Source: Simmondsia chinensis
Taxonomy: Eukaryota; Streptophyta; Magnoliopsida; Caryophyllales; Simmondsiaceae
NCBI GenBank assembly: GCA_018398585.1
Contig: JAGTTD010000011.1
Coordinates: forward strand, 10,043,001 to 10,107,000
Length of the DNA stretch: 64,000 nucleotides
Direction of reading: 5' to 3'
Shown here: positions 1 to 10,481 of the stretch, piece after piece
How positions within the stretch are numbered: the first letter of the stretch is position 1
Layout of the letters: every line of letters starts with the position of its first letter
Program-made: the position numbers and the translations under genes
The notes under the pieces: generated by a model
Seen by the model: the letters and a program-made list of their open reading frames with translations, nothing else
Databases searched by the model: none
Told to the model about the DNA's origin: nothing

Positions 1-163
1 CCTGCTCAGAGTTCCAATCATATAGACAACACCAACATAATACTTTTGGATGCCTATCCACATGACCAAGACAAGCCATCTAAAGTATCATATTATAGTC
101 TTATCAAACAAGTTGTCTAAACTCATCACATATGAACATATAATTTAACAACATATCATTTTG
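1..163 (-). repeat. Y1 LTR fragment, outer part
   Basis: This stretch aligns closely with 16503-16680, an internal part of the complete Y2 repeat: the same order of words, such as tattccaacaatatagtcaa against its counterpart here. The copy stops at about 163 and resumes near 1629, so it is split by an insertion. No coding potential is visible. The strand follows from a TATA box in the oppositely oriented copy Y4 and is inferred. Confidence 0.6.
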
Positions 164-300
164 TTGCTTTATTTTGTTACAAGTTCTGTGTGTCTGGTCG
201 CCGTAAATGTGAAAACGAAACAAACGTGGGTGTGAACCTAATTATGAATCGCGCGTCTTTGACCTCAACCACTCACTGTTTTCGAAGAAAGGTTGTGATA
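164..300 (-). repeat. Z repeat copy 1 (inverted)
   Basis: The reverse complement of this block matches 1866-2002 and 2466-2605, sharing gtggttgaggtcaaag and tttacggcgacc. It lacks the 26-bp hairpin segment present in the other two copies. Confidence 0.5.
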
Positions 301-1491
301 TGTTAGTGTATTTGACTTTGGTTAGTTCAGCTTAGGCTTCAATTATGAAGACTTTGTTAAATGTTTTTGGGGATTTTTATGCATTTTTACGACAGAAAAT
401 TAAAGGATATGAACCTAACAAAAGCGGCATTTAGAATAATGGAGTAGGGCCCACATACACCTTTTCTTGTACACTTAAATGTCAAGAACTGGGGTGGAGA
501 CAAAAACAAGAGCTCAGCAGTCTACTTACAAGCCCAAGTCAATCAGGTTTGTAACCCTGGCACCATTAAGTTGTAATAACTCGAATAAGTTTAAGTATGA
601 TAAGATTAAGATGGAGCAAACTGTATTCAAGTCACTAGATTAGGACCAACGCAATCAAGGGACAAGCCTTGGCCGTCAAAGCCCTAATCAATGGCATGAA
701 CCTAAGTTCACTTGACTTATCATATAGTGACAGTAGTGTTAAGACCAACATAACCAATGGACAAGGCTTGGCCATCAAATCTTAGCTTGTCAATTTGTGG
801 GAACATATTAAAACGGGAAAGTCATACCCGAAGCCCGAGAATTGTATTACTATGAAGGTAAGTATAGCCGAGATCTACGTTACGCTATGCCTAGCTAAGT
901 TACGCTACTCTTAGGGAAAAAGAACAAGTGTGATGTAAAAGATAACTTAAAGAAGTTTTGTAATGAGTGTGTGCAATAGTTTGGATTAACGTAGAGTCCT
1001 TTATTTATAGAAAATTTAAAATAATGGCTGCTCCTATTTCTTTGGCAACTTCACTCAAGTCTGGCCACTAAGCTTTTTTTTTTGCATGCCAATCTTTGAT
1101 GATTGTGTCTTGGATTTAGTATTGGAGGGAAATCCTTGGTGCCTATGTCCGTAATCTTAGCGGAAGTCCCTTCTAGTAACCCCACGTTTTCTTAATTTAA
1201 GCTTAACACCTAAGTAATTGACATTGTGCCCAAGTAATTGTCTTGAGCCTGGAAACCACCTGTCTTGTAGTCTTCCTGATAGCCCCTCGAGCTCGAGCTC
1301 ACTTCACCCCTCAACCATCTCGAGCCTCGAGTGGTTGATACTGTTGTCCAGGATAATAATTCTCTTAGGACGCTGGGCTCGAGACGCTATTATGTCAGCA
1401 CCTCAAGGCTTAAATTCTCATTGAAGGAAGCCTCACTACGTGGCACTTTGTCCAAAATGGCGTCATCCCAACCCCCTCTAAATTAAGGTGT
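164..1491. mobile_element. Unclassified insertion splitting Y1
   Basis: Y2 has no counterpart for this block, so it is an insertion or replacement inside Y1. It begins with an inverted copy of repeat Z (164-300). It contains two imperfect copies of a block of about 40 bp (about 645-683 and 742-780) with the shared core acaagccttggcc/acaaggcttggcc. A purine/pyrimidine patch with ctcgagctcgagctc lies near 1287-1301. The open frame at 1218-1424 (68 codons) has low-complexity Ser/Leu composition and no recognisable domain. I see no LTR ends, primer site or coding domain, so the class is unknown. Confidence 0.4.
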
Positions 1492-1505
1492 AGACACACT
1501 TATTT
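1492..1505. repeat. Target-site duplication, left copy
   Basis: The 14 bases agacacacttattt occur here and again, without mismatch, at 1628-1641, bracketing a 122-bp LINE tail. This is the signature of target-primed reverse transcription. Confidence 0.85.
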
Positions 1506-1627
1506 GATTACTTCAAGGTAGCCCCCTGAAGGGGGAAGGCTGCGTACATCTACCCCTCCAGACCTTGCTTAGGCGGGAGCCCTTGGAGGCACTGGGTTGT
1601 TTGTTGTTGTTGTTGTTGTTGTTGTTG
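1506..1627 (+). mobile_element. 5'-truncated RTE LINE 3' tail
   Basis: A 122-bp insertion ending in a (TTG)n tail. It carries the block ggggaaggctgcgtacat followed by ccagacc and ggcactgggttg. The same blocks appear at 6370-6474 and, reverse-complemented, at the 3' end of the long RTE LINE at 31441-34755. It is flanked by a perfect 14-bp target duplication. A SINE that borrowed the RTE tail would look the same. No tRNA-like promoter boxes are visible, so a 5'-truncated LINE is preferred. Confidence 0.8.
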
Positions 1628-1641
1628 AGACACACTTATTT
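1628..1641. repeat. Target-site duplication, right copy
   Basis: An exact second copy of agacacacttattt (first copy at 1492-1505), immediately after the TTG tail. Confidence 0.85.
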
Positions 1642-1855
1642 TATTTAAGTTTATTTGTGGCTCAATTTAATCAACCACTTAAATCAAACCCAACATGTCA
1701 TCTTGGACTGCGTCCATCTCATGGAACGTTTTAAAAAACAATCATACGTACATTAGACTCTTAAAACATAATCAGACGATAAATAAATAAATTAATTTCA
1801 TTTATTTAATAGTTAAAACTAACTAATTGGATTTTCCGGGACACAAATTCCAATA
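1629..1855 (-). repeat. Y1 LTR fragment, terminal part
   Basis: Aligns with 16670-16846 of Y2, sharing catcttggact, gtctatctcatggaacgtttt and the terminal ttccaata (ttccaaca-like). That terminus is the inverse of the tattgggaa found at the other end of Y2 and Y3, so this is a true end of the Y repeat. Confidence 0.6.
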
Positions 1856-1865
1856 AGATACATGA

Positions 1866-2605
1866 TGAGTGGTTGAGGTCAAAGATGTGCTATTCAAATT
1901 TAGGCTCACTCTCTAGTCGCGGTGAGTCCCATTTGCACATCTTTTTACATTTGTATTCACGGCGACTATGTCACACTTAATAACAAACAAATATAGCAAA
2001 CACATAGAAAGTCTTGAATTTCTGTTGGAACCTCAAGACTCTGTTGAGGCTTAGTTTGAGCATATGATGAGCATAGTTCTAACTAACAAAGGATGAGCAT
2101 AATAACTAGGGAGGCCAAGAGTTTCATGATTTATTTTATGTTTCAAGAGACATAATGAACATTATTATAGGTGTAAATAAATGAAACTTGAGGTGAGTTA
2201 TAATAAAATAATGTAGATGCTTGAAAACTTTAAGTAAGAAATAACTTTGGAAAGTTAAAAGTGTGGGTTCTCATAGGTAAGGTGTCCGTGGATTCCGTTC
2301 CATCACCTCACATGTTTGTATCCCTTTGATTTACTTCAACAAATTAAACAGCGTAAAAACCCCAAAAGTATACTATTGAGTCTCTATAATTGGAGCCTGA
2401 GCAGAATTTGCCTTATTATTACAAGCCAAAGTCAGGTTCACTAAGCATCAACCATCTTCTAGAGGTGACTGATTGAGGTCAAACACGTGCGATTTGAAAT
2501 TTAGACTCGCTCCCAAGCCGAGGCGAGTCGGTTTTTGCATGTTTGTTTGATTTTGCATTTACGGCAACCCCACACACACTAAAGGTAAACAAAAAGTAGC
2601 AAACA
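1866..2605 (+). mobile_element. Small terminal-direct-repeat unit (Z2...Z3), TRIM-like
   Basis: Two direct repeats of about 140 bp (1866-2002 and 2466-2605) start with tga(g/c)tg and end gcaaaca, enclosing about 460 bp with no open frame or domain. The length and TG...CA ends fit a terminal-repeat-in-miniature element. I found neither a convincing primer site nor a target duplication, so independent fragments of a larger element remain possible. Both terminal repeats contain a small hairpin. Confidence 0.35.
2504..2529. other. Hairpin in Z repeat
   Basis: GACTCGC (2504-2510) and GCGAGTC (2523-2529) form a perfect 7-bp stem over a 12-nt loop. The sister repeat has the equivalent arms at 1903-1909 and 1922-1928, with a G:C pair replaced by A:T. 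Confidence 0.6.
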
Positions 2606-2666
2606 TACCTTTAGCAGCCACAGTGAGAGGCTTTATAGTGTCTAACCACGTTGTGGATTTTATTTA

Positions 2667-3772
2667 ATGTTTAGAACTAGAGGAGCTAGCACTCTTGTGG
2701 CTGAGGAGCTTGAAGGTTTGGCCGAGATTGGCAAACAACTTGAGCGTCCTTTAGAACAAACTCCAATCTCGCTAGAGGATGAAACTAATCACAACAGTAT
2801 TACTGAAAAGCGTGGGTGATGAGGACATCCCAGAAGAAGAACGCATAGAGCTTGATGGCTATTCTCGCCAGAGCTTTATGGCCATGCTCAAGCGAAAAAT
2901 GCAACCCCGTGGATGAAAGACTTGAGCAATCTCAAAGAGATGTTCAAGAGGAATAATGTGTAGAGACTGAACGTACTCTAGCTGGTTAGTGTGAAAATGC
3001 AGCGGCCTTAAGGATGATTGTTAACGATGTTGGAGCTTCAATGAATGAGAGATTGCACAAAGAAACCAATAGAGTTCTAGTTGAAATGAATGCAGCCTTA
3101 TCATCTGCTGCTAGTCTCATAGCAGAGACGTGGCGAGAAAGACAGTGGTAGAAGTTGGGTCCATCTTGACAAGGGAAGCTGAGACACATAATGACCTTGT
3201 TTAAGCGGTTTGAGAAGACCTCAGACAATTCCTCCTATTGGTTATCCTCGTGACCCCTCTTCTATTGTGTGACTACTAGTGAGCGGAGATGTTAATATCA
3301 CCTTAAAGGTAGAGGAAACACTATTATGGCCAGTCCAGGCATTATACGGCTGGATCCAAATCTAAGGAACGAAAATATGACACCCAATGCTTATGGACCC
3401 TCTAATCAAGAGCGAACCTTAGCTTCAAGGGACCTGAATCCTAATGCTAGAGTAATCCTATCCCTTGAGACAGAGGGGAATGGGAAGGTTCCTCCTTCCC
3501 ATGTAGGGAGTGCGATCCCGGGACCTAGGCAGAGCTTCGAGGTTAATGGGTAAGGACATGCATCCTTTATATGACACCACCAACCCATGACCGGACTTGA
3601 AGTTAGTTATGCACTTGGAGGGCAAGGGCCAACACCCCCTTTGCATGCAACTTTAACCCCACAGGGATATGACCCAAACTATAGTGCCCATGGGCAGGAG
3701 AGGTACCAATCATGAGGGTCCAGTACGTTCCTCCCAAGACCGATCTAGCATTTGAAATTGGGGGTAAAACGC
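2667..3772 (+). pseudogene. Decayed gag of a Tat/Athila-type element
   Basis: Reading from ATG at 2667 gives an acidic start (TRGASTLVAEELEGLAEIGK) of the kind that opens gag of large plant Ty3/gypsy elements. Fragments follow in several frames: a helical stretch around 3000-3150 (ASMNERLHKETNRVLVEMN) and a Pro/Gly/Asn-rich stretch at 3326-3700. Stops and frameshifts occur throughout, for example after about 50 codons. No zinc knuckle or protease is visible. A G-rich run (attgggggtaaaa, about 3757-3769) just before an LTR start fits a polypurine tract. The assignment rests on amino-acid style and context, not on a diagnostic motif. Confidence 0.45.
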
Positions 3773-3957
3773 TGATGTATCTCATTTTTATATGTTTTGT
3801 GCCTCGCTGTCTTGACATAATCAGCTATTACATGTGTATTTTATTATAGTTTCTGTATATATAGGCTTGGAGCATGTTGGAGAGAGGACACTTGGAGAGC
3901 AACCAAAATGAGCGAAAATGGACAAATTTGAAGACTATGTTGAGAAACCCAACCACA
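3773..3957 (+). repeat. LTR-A fragment, first 185 bp
   Basis: Starts tgatgtatctcatttttata and matches the starts of the LTRs at 10482 and 14405 over its whole length (shared gttttgtgcctc, attacatgtgtatttt, ttgagaaacccaaccac). It is cut short by the end of element X1 at 3961. Confidence 0.75.
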
Positions 3958-3960
3958 TTT

Positions 3961-5681
3961 TGATGCTAACTTGGTGTTTTCTTAGCAAGTGCACCAAGTT
4001 GTATCAAGTAATACAGAGTGAGTAGAGTATCGTTCCCACAAGGATTGTTATTTAATGAGTACCGAAATTGGTAGTTTCAACACTATTTAAAAATTAAAAT
4101 TTGTAGTTTTTGTTGTGTAATAAACAAAAGAAAAAGAACTAAAGAGGTTACTAATTTTTTAAAGTTTTTCTAATTTAATTAGGTCCAAGGCATCTGATTT
4201 CACCTAAAATTAGTAGTTCTAGGGCTATTTAAAAGACCGAAAATTGTAGTTTTTGATATAAAACAAACAAAATGAGAATACTAAGGATAGTTAATTATTT
4301 TTTTTGTTGGTTTTTATGATTAATAAGGTCCAAGGCATCCGATTTCACCTAGTTGCATTAATACGCCTTTCTATTCTTGGTATTCAAGCTACATGCTGAT
4401 GGTCGAAAACCCTAATTTACTAAATATTCTCTCTTGAGCAACATTTAGCATGCTTTTTTGCATATTAACTCATCAATCTATTTCATGAATTTAAATAAAA
4501 AAAGAGTTTTAAAGATCCATGGTTTTCACTTAAAACCACACAAATTGCATTAATCTATCTCTAACATTCACTCAATTTGTGGTGTTTATCACTTTAGCAT
4601 TCATCATAAATCTCCTCTCGGACTCATTATGAATCATTATAGGCTTTGAATGGGGATCAAGCATTCAAAACATATGAAGAAGAATGATAAACACTTCAAC
4701 AACGCACTAAACAAAACATTGAATACGTCGAATTAAAAAAGAGAGTAATTTGCAACTTAGGCTACATCATAGCCTTGGAAAAGCAAAATTAGTTCATGGT
4801 AAACATAATATAATGCAAAAATAAGACAAAATCCATGAACTTAAAGAAGAAAAGGATAAAAAAGTACTAGAAAATAAGAAATCCCAAACCAAACTTCTTC
4901 TTTTATCCTCTTCCCTACAAATTTCTATCTAATCCACTACTTTGCATTTTTTTTCCCCGAATAAAAGATATAAAAAACTTCCCAAACCTCTCCATTTATA
5001 GTACATAAGATTGGGATTACTTAAAATAAAAAAAAATAGAAAACTTAAAGCTCATTGCACCAACACACTACCATTGCTGCCCAGTTTCTGCAAGTTGCTA
5101 AGTTGCTGTTGATTTCTTCAATTTTCTTCAGCTTTGGCCACCCAAAATCAGTCTTGACATCATTATGAACATGTTCTTGAAGTGTAGAAAGCATCCTTGC
5201 TCTTGCTTTGTTCATTTTGCCACCCATTTTTGCAAGTTGAAGTGAATTGTTCAAGCTTGTTGTTCATCCTATGCAACTTACTGTTTTTCTTCAGTTTTGT
5301 TTTCAGCTGTACACCACCCAAATTCAGAGTTTACATCAACTTGGACATGTTAATGTATTTTTTAATCCATCCTTGCTCTTGATTTGTGCATTTTGCCACC
5401 CCTTTTTGCAATTTGAAGTGAATTGTGCATGTTCTTGTTGTTCTTGTTGTAGCTGTGTGTTTTGATGTGTTTTACTAAACGTTTTGTTTTTGTTTGATGT
5501 ATCTTGCATTAATTTGTTGATTTTGATAATAAAACCTAGCAAGATTTAGAGCAAAATGAGTATTTTTACAAGAAAATAACAATAGGACCGACTAAGAGCA
5601 AAAGCGATAAAAGTTTGATGTAAATGGTTTGAAAATAAATCATAATGATATGAATAATTATGTACTAAATTAGACTTATTA
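3961..5681 (-). repeat. X1 3' LTR
   Basis: Begins tgatgctaacttggtg and ends tagacttatta, matching the X1 5' LTR and the X2, X3 LTRs. At 1721 bp it is longer than its partner because a block of about 145 bp is tandemly duplicated near 4062-4351. Minus-strand TATA-like ctatttata equivalents lie near 4992-5000 (tccatttata). It contains two copies of a subrepeat of about 175 bp beginning catccttgctctt at 5190 and 5366. Confidence 0.75.
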
Positions 5682-6020
5682 AAATACTCCCAAACTTAAA
5701 TCTTACTCGTCCTCGAGCAAGGCTAAACATTAAAGTGCAGGATCTCATACTTTTAAGAATTTATTACAATTCAAAGCAAAACTACTTTTATTAGAAAAGA
5801 ATGAATGTGACTTAAAATTTTAAGGTTCTAAAGGCAAAACAATATTTCCATGGAAAAATCCATCAATCACCTAGGTAGACAAATTCAAAAGTTGGCTAAG
5901 CAAATTAAGTTTATCCGTTCTTTTTAATCTCAAGATATTCAAACCGAATAGATGACAAAAATCATGCCATTTATAACAAGACTTCTCAGGTATGCAGGAC
6001 TAGAAGTTATTCATAAAATT
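5682..6020 (-). other. X1 polypurine tract and 3' untranslated region
   Basis: On the minus strand, a purine-rich aagtttgggagtattt abuts the LTR start (about 5682-5697), as expected for a polypurine tract. The following 330 bp match X2 (28658-29000) and X3 (37768-38110) and have no coding potential. The phrase ctcgtcctcgagcaaggcta is shared by all three. Confidence 0.6.
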
Positions 6021-6027
6021 TTCTCTT

Positions 6028-6260
6028 TTCGTCTTTTAATGAGGAACTGATCTGCACCACTCAACCCATCATATGAGTATATCTCCAATGAGAATCAAGC
6101 TCCTGACCCTTGGGCGATGACCGCATGGGTAAGAGAAGCCCCCAATGAGACGTTCTCATTATGACTTCTCCAGTATATCTTCAGCGAGAATCAAACTCCT
6201 GACCCTTGGGCGATGACCGCATGGGTAAGAGATGCCATCACTGAGACGCGCTCATGATGA
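6028..6260 (-). mobile_element. tRNA-like SINE with duplicated head (2 copies)
   Basis: On the minus strand each head reads gcgtctcagtggtgg-like, then tacccatgcggtcatcgccc, then a B-box-like gagttcgattctcgc. Two heads are in tandem (6074-6170 and 6171-6260), followed by a pyrimidine/A-rich tail toward 6028. X2 has one head and X3 three at the same place, so the insertion predates the split of these copies and the head was amplified later. Confidence 0.6.
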
Positions 6261-6325
6261 GCAGCACATATCTTTATATGTTTATATGGGATAGCGGTGC
6301 TAGAGATGCCTCCCTCATTTCTTCC

Positions 6326-6476
6326 CTAACGACACGCTCTTCAGGTTGGGAGTCCTCGGAAACACCCTCCTTTAGGGTAGCTCCCTAAAGGGGGAAGGCT
6401 GCGTACATCCGCCCTAGCAGACCCTGCATATGCGAGAGCCCTTGTGGCACTGGGATTGTTGTTGTTGTTTGTTGTT
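6326..6476 (+). mobile_element. RTE LINE tail insertion in X1
   Basis: Absent from the matching positions of X2 and X3. Runs from about ctcttcaggttgggagtcct through gggggaaggctgcgtacatc to a (TTG)n tail ending near 6474. It matches the 3' end of the long LINE at 31441-34755 in reverse complement, and is another 5'-truncated copy. Target duplications are not clear. Confidence 0.7.
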
Positions 6477-6736
6477 ATACTTATGCATAACTCTTCAAAG
6501 TCTATTATGCAAATGATAATCAGAGCATCTTTTAATAAAAAAAAAGAAAGGTAAAACAGCCATGCTAACTAATGAACTCAAATACCACAATTTTATCAAG
6601 ATAGTGCCTTAGAATAGGTCATGTTTTGCAATTAGAACACAAGAACAATTGATTTTCAAGTTATTCAAATCCAATTAAAGTAAACGAGCTAAAAAGAGTA
6701 GAAAAATTGCTGAAAAAGCATGATGATAAGATCTAA

Positions 6737-6738
6737 TA

Positions 6739-6762
<24 letters not shown>
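6737..6762. repeat. (TA)n microsatellite
   Basis: A run of about 13 TA units in the X1 internal region, directly after aagatcta. The same site is expanded in X3 (38852-38906), and the X2 copy breaks there. Confidence 0.9.
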
Positions 6763-6770
<8 letters not shown>

Positions 6771-7254
6771 AACTTGGTTCAGAATGTGCAATAAAAATTT
6801 TAAAGACTACTGATTTAAACTATGGAAAATGGAAAATCTTTTTATTGGCCGACACTATCTGCATCCCCATACAAAGGTTCCGAACTCTGGGAGGCACTAA
6901 AGCCTACTCTCAAAGATAAATAAGGACTAGACAAGATAATGTTTTGAAAATTTTGTTCAAAATTTAAAAAAAATATTGTTACCAAATTTCTCTCCTACCC
7001 CCAAACTTAAAAATCAACATTGTCCTCAATGTCGAAAGAAATATAAGGAACGAAGCAGTAGGTGAGAGATGCTTCCCAGGTTTGAGGATAGCTTTTAGAT
7101 GGTGAATGCTGACATCATGCTACCCCCAAACTTGTTTCAAAAACCCGTTGAACAATGTGTACAAAAACATAAGAAGAAAAATTGAAAGGAAGCTAAAAAC
7201 AAAAGAAGGAAAAGAAAACATGAGTTGCCTCCCAAGAAGCGCTTAAGTTATAGT
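6763..7254. other. X1 untranslated internal region
   Basis: AT-rich stretch matching X3 at 38907-39400 (shared ccgacactatct, catccccata, ctccgaactct, cccccaaacttaa). No open frame of note. It is part of the element's 3' untranslated region. Confidence 0.6.
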
Positions 7255-8220
7255 CTTTAGCTCGACTTTTTGGTGATGATCTATCCCGTGTCCTAAATCA
7301 GAATAGAGTTTCCTCCATCCACCCTTAATGACCATTTTCTTCCATGGATCTTCTTTTTACCCTTCTTTACATGACCACCTCCACCTTCTCTAATGATGCT
7401 ATCCTTGATCTTAATGTGCCATGACTTGAATTTCTTTTTCCGATCTCTTTTGCATTTTTTCACTAAGTCCCCCTTGGCTCTGAAAGCCCCTGACTTCGTT
7501 AGACAAGCTCAATAATCTATTTCGATCACTAGTAGTGGTGGGTCGGTCAAGATGAGTTTGGCCATTGTTGGCAATGTGTAGATCAAGGGTGGTTATGTCA
7601 TATTGAGGTGGTTCTTCTAATGTGTCCCCATCCCTTAATGGTATGGCATTAGTTTGTTCCCTTGGGTTGGTGACAGTACTGCTAGATGAGGAATCTTTGG
7701 ACCTCTCAGAAGGTTCCTCTAATGTAGTCCCTACTTCAGTTTCTAAGCTTTGGATGGAGGCTTCTTAGTTTGTAAATTTAGTCCTGGTTTCTTGACTAAA
7801 AAGTGTCCTTTCATGCATGAACTCCCTAAGCATCTCTTCTAAGTCATATTTCTTTTCTTGAGGTGGATGAATGAGTGGCCAAGGTGCTTCGTGATGATTC
7901 CAAGAAAAGTTAGAAAAGTTCATCAATCCTAGACTGTAGAAGCTAGAGTAAGAGTTGTATTGTGTTTGTCAATAATTTGACATGTAGTTTTTTTGCTCAA
8001 AACCTAATAAGGAAAAAGTGTCACCTGCTTGACATTCCATACTAGCACGGTTACCTGCACAAAATTCACATCTAGGAGTACGAACAACTTTGGCAATTAT
8101 GTTATCTAGTTGTTTTTGAATTAGTCAGAGTTGAGTAGATAACATACAAATTTCATGAATTCCCAGTTGTGTTCTCGGTACAGTTTGATATTGAGGTCTC
8201 ATATAATTGTTGTATGCCAT
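7255..8220 (-). pseudogene. X1 gag C-terminal remnant
   Basis: From ATG at 8218-8220 on the minus strand the frame reads through a zinc-knuckle-like CEFCAGNRASMEC. The same motif (CEFCVGSHASIEC) occurs in the X3 gag. It then reaches an Asn/Glu-rich region with ASIQSLETEVG, matching the ASIRNLETQI region of X3. Several stops interrupt it. The N-terminal gag domain is missing, and beyond about 7500 the frame runs into a Lys-rich stretch ending near a TKRF-type tail, also found at the end of X3 pol. The whole PR-RT-IN section has therefore been deleted. The role would be capsid/nucleocapsid; it is not functional as it stands. Confidence 0.6.
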
Positions 8221-8856
8221 CAACTCTAGCAAAGCTTAGGTTCTCAATTCCAATATTAGCTTATAAAATATGAAAAATAAATTTAAAAGTTGGAAGAAAG
8301 AAAAAATAATGAGAAAGCACCAAAATACAACAATATAACACAAAACTTAACAAAAAACAATTTAGGGTAGTAATAGTAATGTTTTGAAAAGCTTAAAAAT
8401 AATACAAACTTAACTTTGAAAGACTTATCTCGGTGTATTAAAAAGTTAAAAGAAAGATAAAACTAATAAAAAAAACTTAAAATACAACAATCTAATATAA
8501 AAATTTAACAAAACCAAATTTAAAAAAGGGTAGTAACACTTAACATTTTGAAAAACTCAAAAAACAACAATTTTAATTTTCAAAATTTTATCGAAGTGAA
8601 CTTATTTTAAAAGAAAGATGAAAATAAAGATAAAATGCAAGAAAAGGATCAAAATAATACAAACTTAATTAAAACACAATTTTAGGGGGCGCTATACGAA
8701 AATAAAAATAACATTACAAATAAAATCAAGTAAATGAAATAAATAAAAGAAAAGAAATTTATTTTTGAAACTTAATCAAAACTTACAAATTTTAACCAAA
8801 AAAAATAAGATTAGTACCAAAACTAGTTGGTATCGATATCACTCAATTACGAACAA
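8221..8856 (-). other. X1 5' untranslated leader
   Basis: A-rich on the plus strand, no open frames. Matches X3 61840-62356 with shared phrases such as ggcgctatacgaa/ggtgctatacgaaac and ctagttggtatcgatatcac. Confidence 0.6.
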
Positions 8857-8873
8857 TCCCAGGCAACGACGCA
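8857..8873 (-). promoter_or_regulatory. Primer-binding site (tRNA-Asp type), decayed
   Basis: Plus-strand tcccaggcaacgacgca is a mutated form of the 3' end of plant tRNA-Asp (cccggcaacggcgcca). It lies directly beside the LTR end, which fixes the orientation of X1. Confidence 0.6.
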
Positions 8874-8880
8874 AAAAAAT

Positions 8881-10481
8881 GGATGCTAACTTGGTGTTTT
8901 CTTAGCAAGTGCACTAAGTCGCATCAAGTAATGCAGAGTGAGTATAGTATTGTTCCCATGAGTATTGCTATTGAATGAGTACCGAAATTAGTAGTTTCAG
9001 CACTATTTGAAAAACCAAAATTTGTAGTTTTTGTAATGTAATAAACAAAAGAAAAAGAACTAAAGAGGTTTTTGATTTTTTTAAGGTTTTATGATTTAAT
9101 TAGGTCCAAGGAATCCGATTTCACCTGGTTGCATTAATACGCCATTCTATTCTCGGTGTTCAAGTTGTTATTACATGTTGATGGTCAAAAACCCTAATTT
9201 ACTAGATTTTCTCTTTCGAGCAATAATTAGCATGCTCTTTTACATATTAACTCATCAATCTCTTGCATAAATTTAAATAAGAAATGAGTTTCGAAGATCC
9301 ATGGTTTTCACTTAAAACCACACAAATCGCGTTAATCTGTCTCTAGCTTTTGCTCAATTTGTGGTGTTTATCACTTTAGCATTCATCATAAATCTCCTCT
9401 CAGACTTATTATGAATCATTATAGGCTTTGAATGGTGATCAAGAATTCAAAACTCATGAAAAACAGTGATAAACACTTCAACAATGCACTAAACAAAACA
9501 TTGAATACGTCGAATTAGAAAAGAGCGTAATTTACAACTTAAGCCACATCGTAGCCTTGTAAAAGCAAAATTAGTTCATGGTAAACATTATATAATACAA
9601 AACTAAGACAAAATCCATGAACTTAAAAAAGAAAAGGATAGAAAAGAACTTGAAAATAAGAACTCACAAACCAAACTTCTTTTTTTTCCTCTTTCGTCTT
9701 CCCTGCAGATTTCTACCTAATTCTTTACTTTGTATTCATTTTTTTTTCTGAATAGATGATGAAAAGCACTTTCCAAACCTCTCTATTTATAGTACATAAG
9801 GTTGGGATTGCTTACAATAAAAAATATAGCAAGCTTAAAGCTCATTGCACCAACACACAGCCATTGCCTCCCAGTTTCTGCAAGTTGCCATGTTGCTGCT
9901 GATTTCTTCAATTTTCTTTTACTTTGGCCATCCAAAATCGGTCTTGAAATCATTATGAACATGTCCTTGAACTATACAAAGCATCCTTGCTCTTGATTTT
10001 TTCATTTTGCCACCCATTTTTGCATGTTGAAGTGAATTGTTTAAGCTTGTTGTTCATACTGTGCAACTTGCTGTTCTTGCTGTTTTTTTTCAGTTTTTTC
10101 AGCTTTGCACCACCAAAATTCAGAGTTTACATTAACTTGGACATGTTAATGTATTGTTTAATCCATCCTTGCTTTTTTTTTGTGCATTTTGCCACCCCTT
10201 TTTGCAATTTGAAATAAATTGTGCATGTTCTTGTTGTAGCCGTGTGTTTTGATGTGTGCCTTTTTTTTTTTTTTTTTTTTTTTTGATGTATCTTGCATTC
10301 ATTTGTTGATGTTGATGATCAAACCTAGTAAGATTTAGAATCAAATGTGTGTTTTAGCAAGAAAATAGAAATAGGAGCAAAAAAGAGCAAAAGCGAGCAA
10401 TAGCGATAAAAGTTTGATGTAAAATGGTTTGAAAATGAATCAAAATGATATGAGTAATTATACACTAAATTAGACTCATCA
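8881..10481 (-). repeat. X1 5' LTR
   Basis: Starts ggatgctaacttggtg (TG mutated to GG) and ends tagactcatca. On the minus strand a TATA box (complement of ctatttata, about 9782-9790) precedes the U5-side subrepeats at about 9981 and 10158. A 27-base poly(T) run lies at about 10258-10284. Confidence 0.75.

Larger units (their letters stand above)
3961..10481 (-). mobile_element. X1: pol-less Athila-like LTR element
   Basis: Two long related LTRs (3961-5681 and 8881-10481) enclose about 3.2 kb. The element reads on the minus strand: a tRNA-Asp-type primer site lies beside the right LTR and a G/T-rich tract beside the left one. Inside are a gag C-terminal remnant, a tRNA-like SINE, a LINE tail and a (TA)n tract. 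No RT, RNase H or IN is present, whereas its relative X3 has all three, so X1 is a deletion derivative that would need enzymes in trans. The flanks show no target duplication and both neighbours are pieces of LTR-A. Confidence 0.75.

Noticed and set aside
1596..1627. TTG repeat as an independent microsatellite
   Set aside because: It is the tail of an RTE insertion bounded by target duplications.
10132..10344. Lys-run frame in X1 5' LTR
   Set aside because: Produced by a poly(A/T) run; not conserved in the partner LTR.
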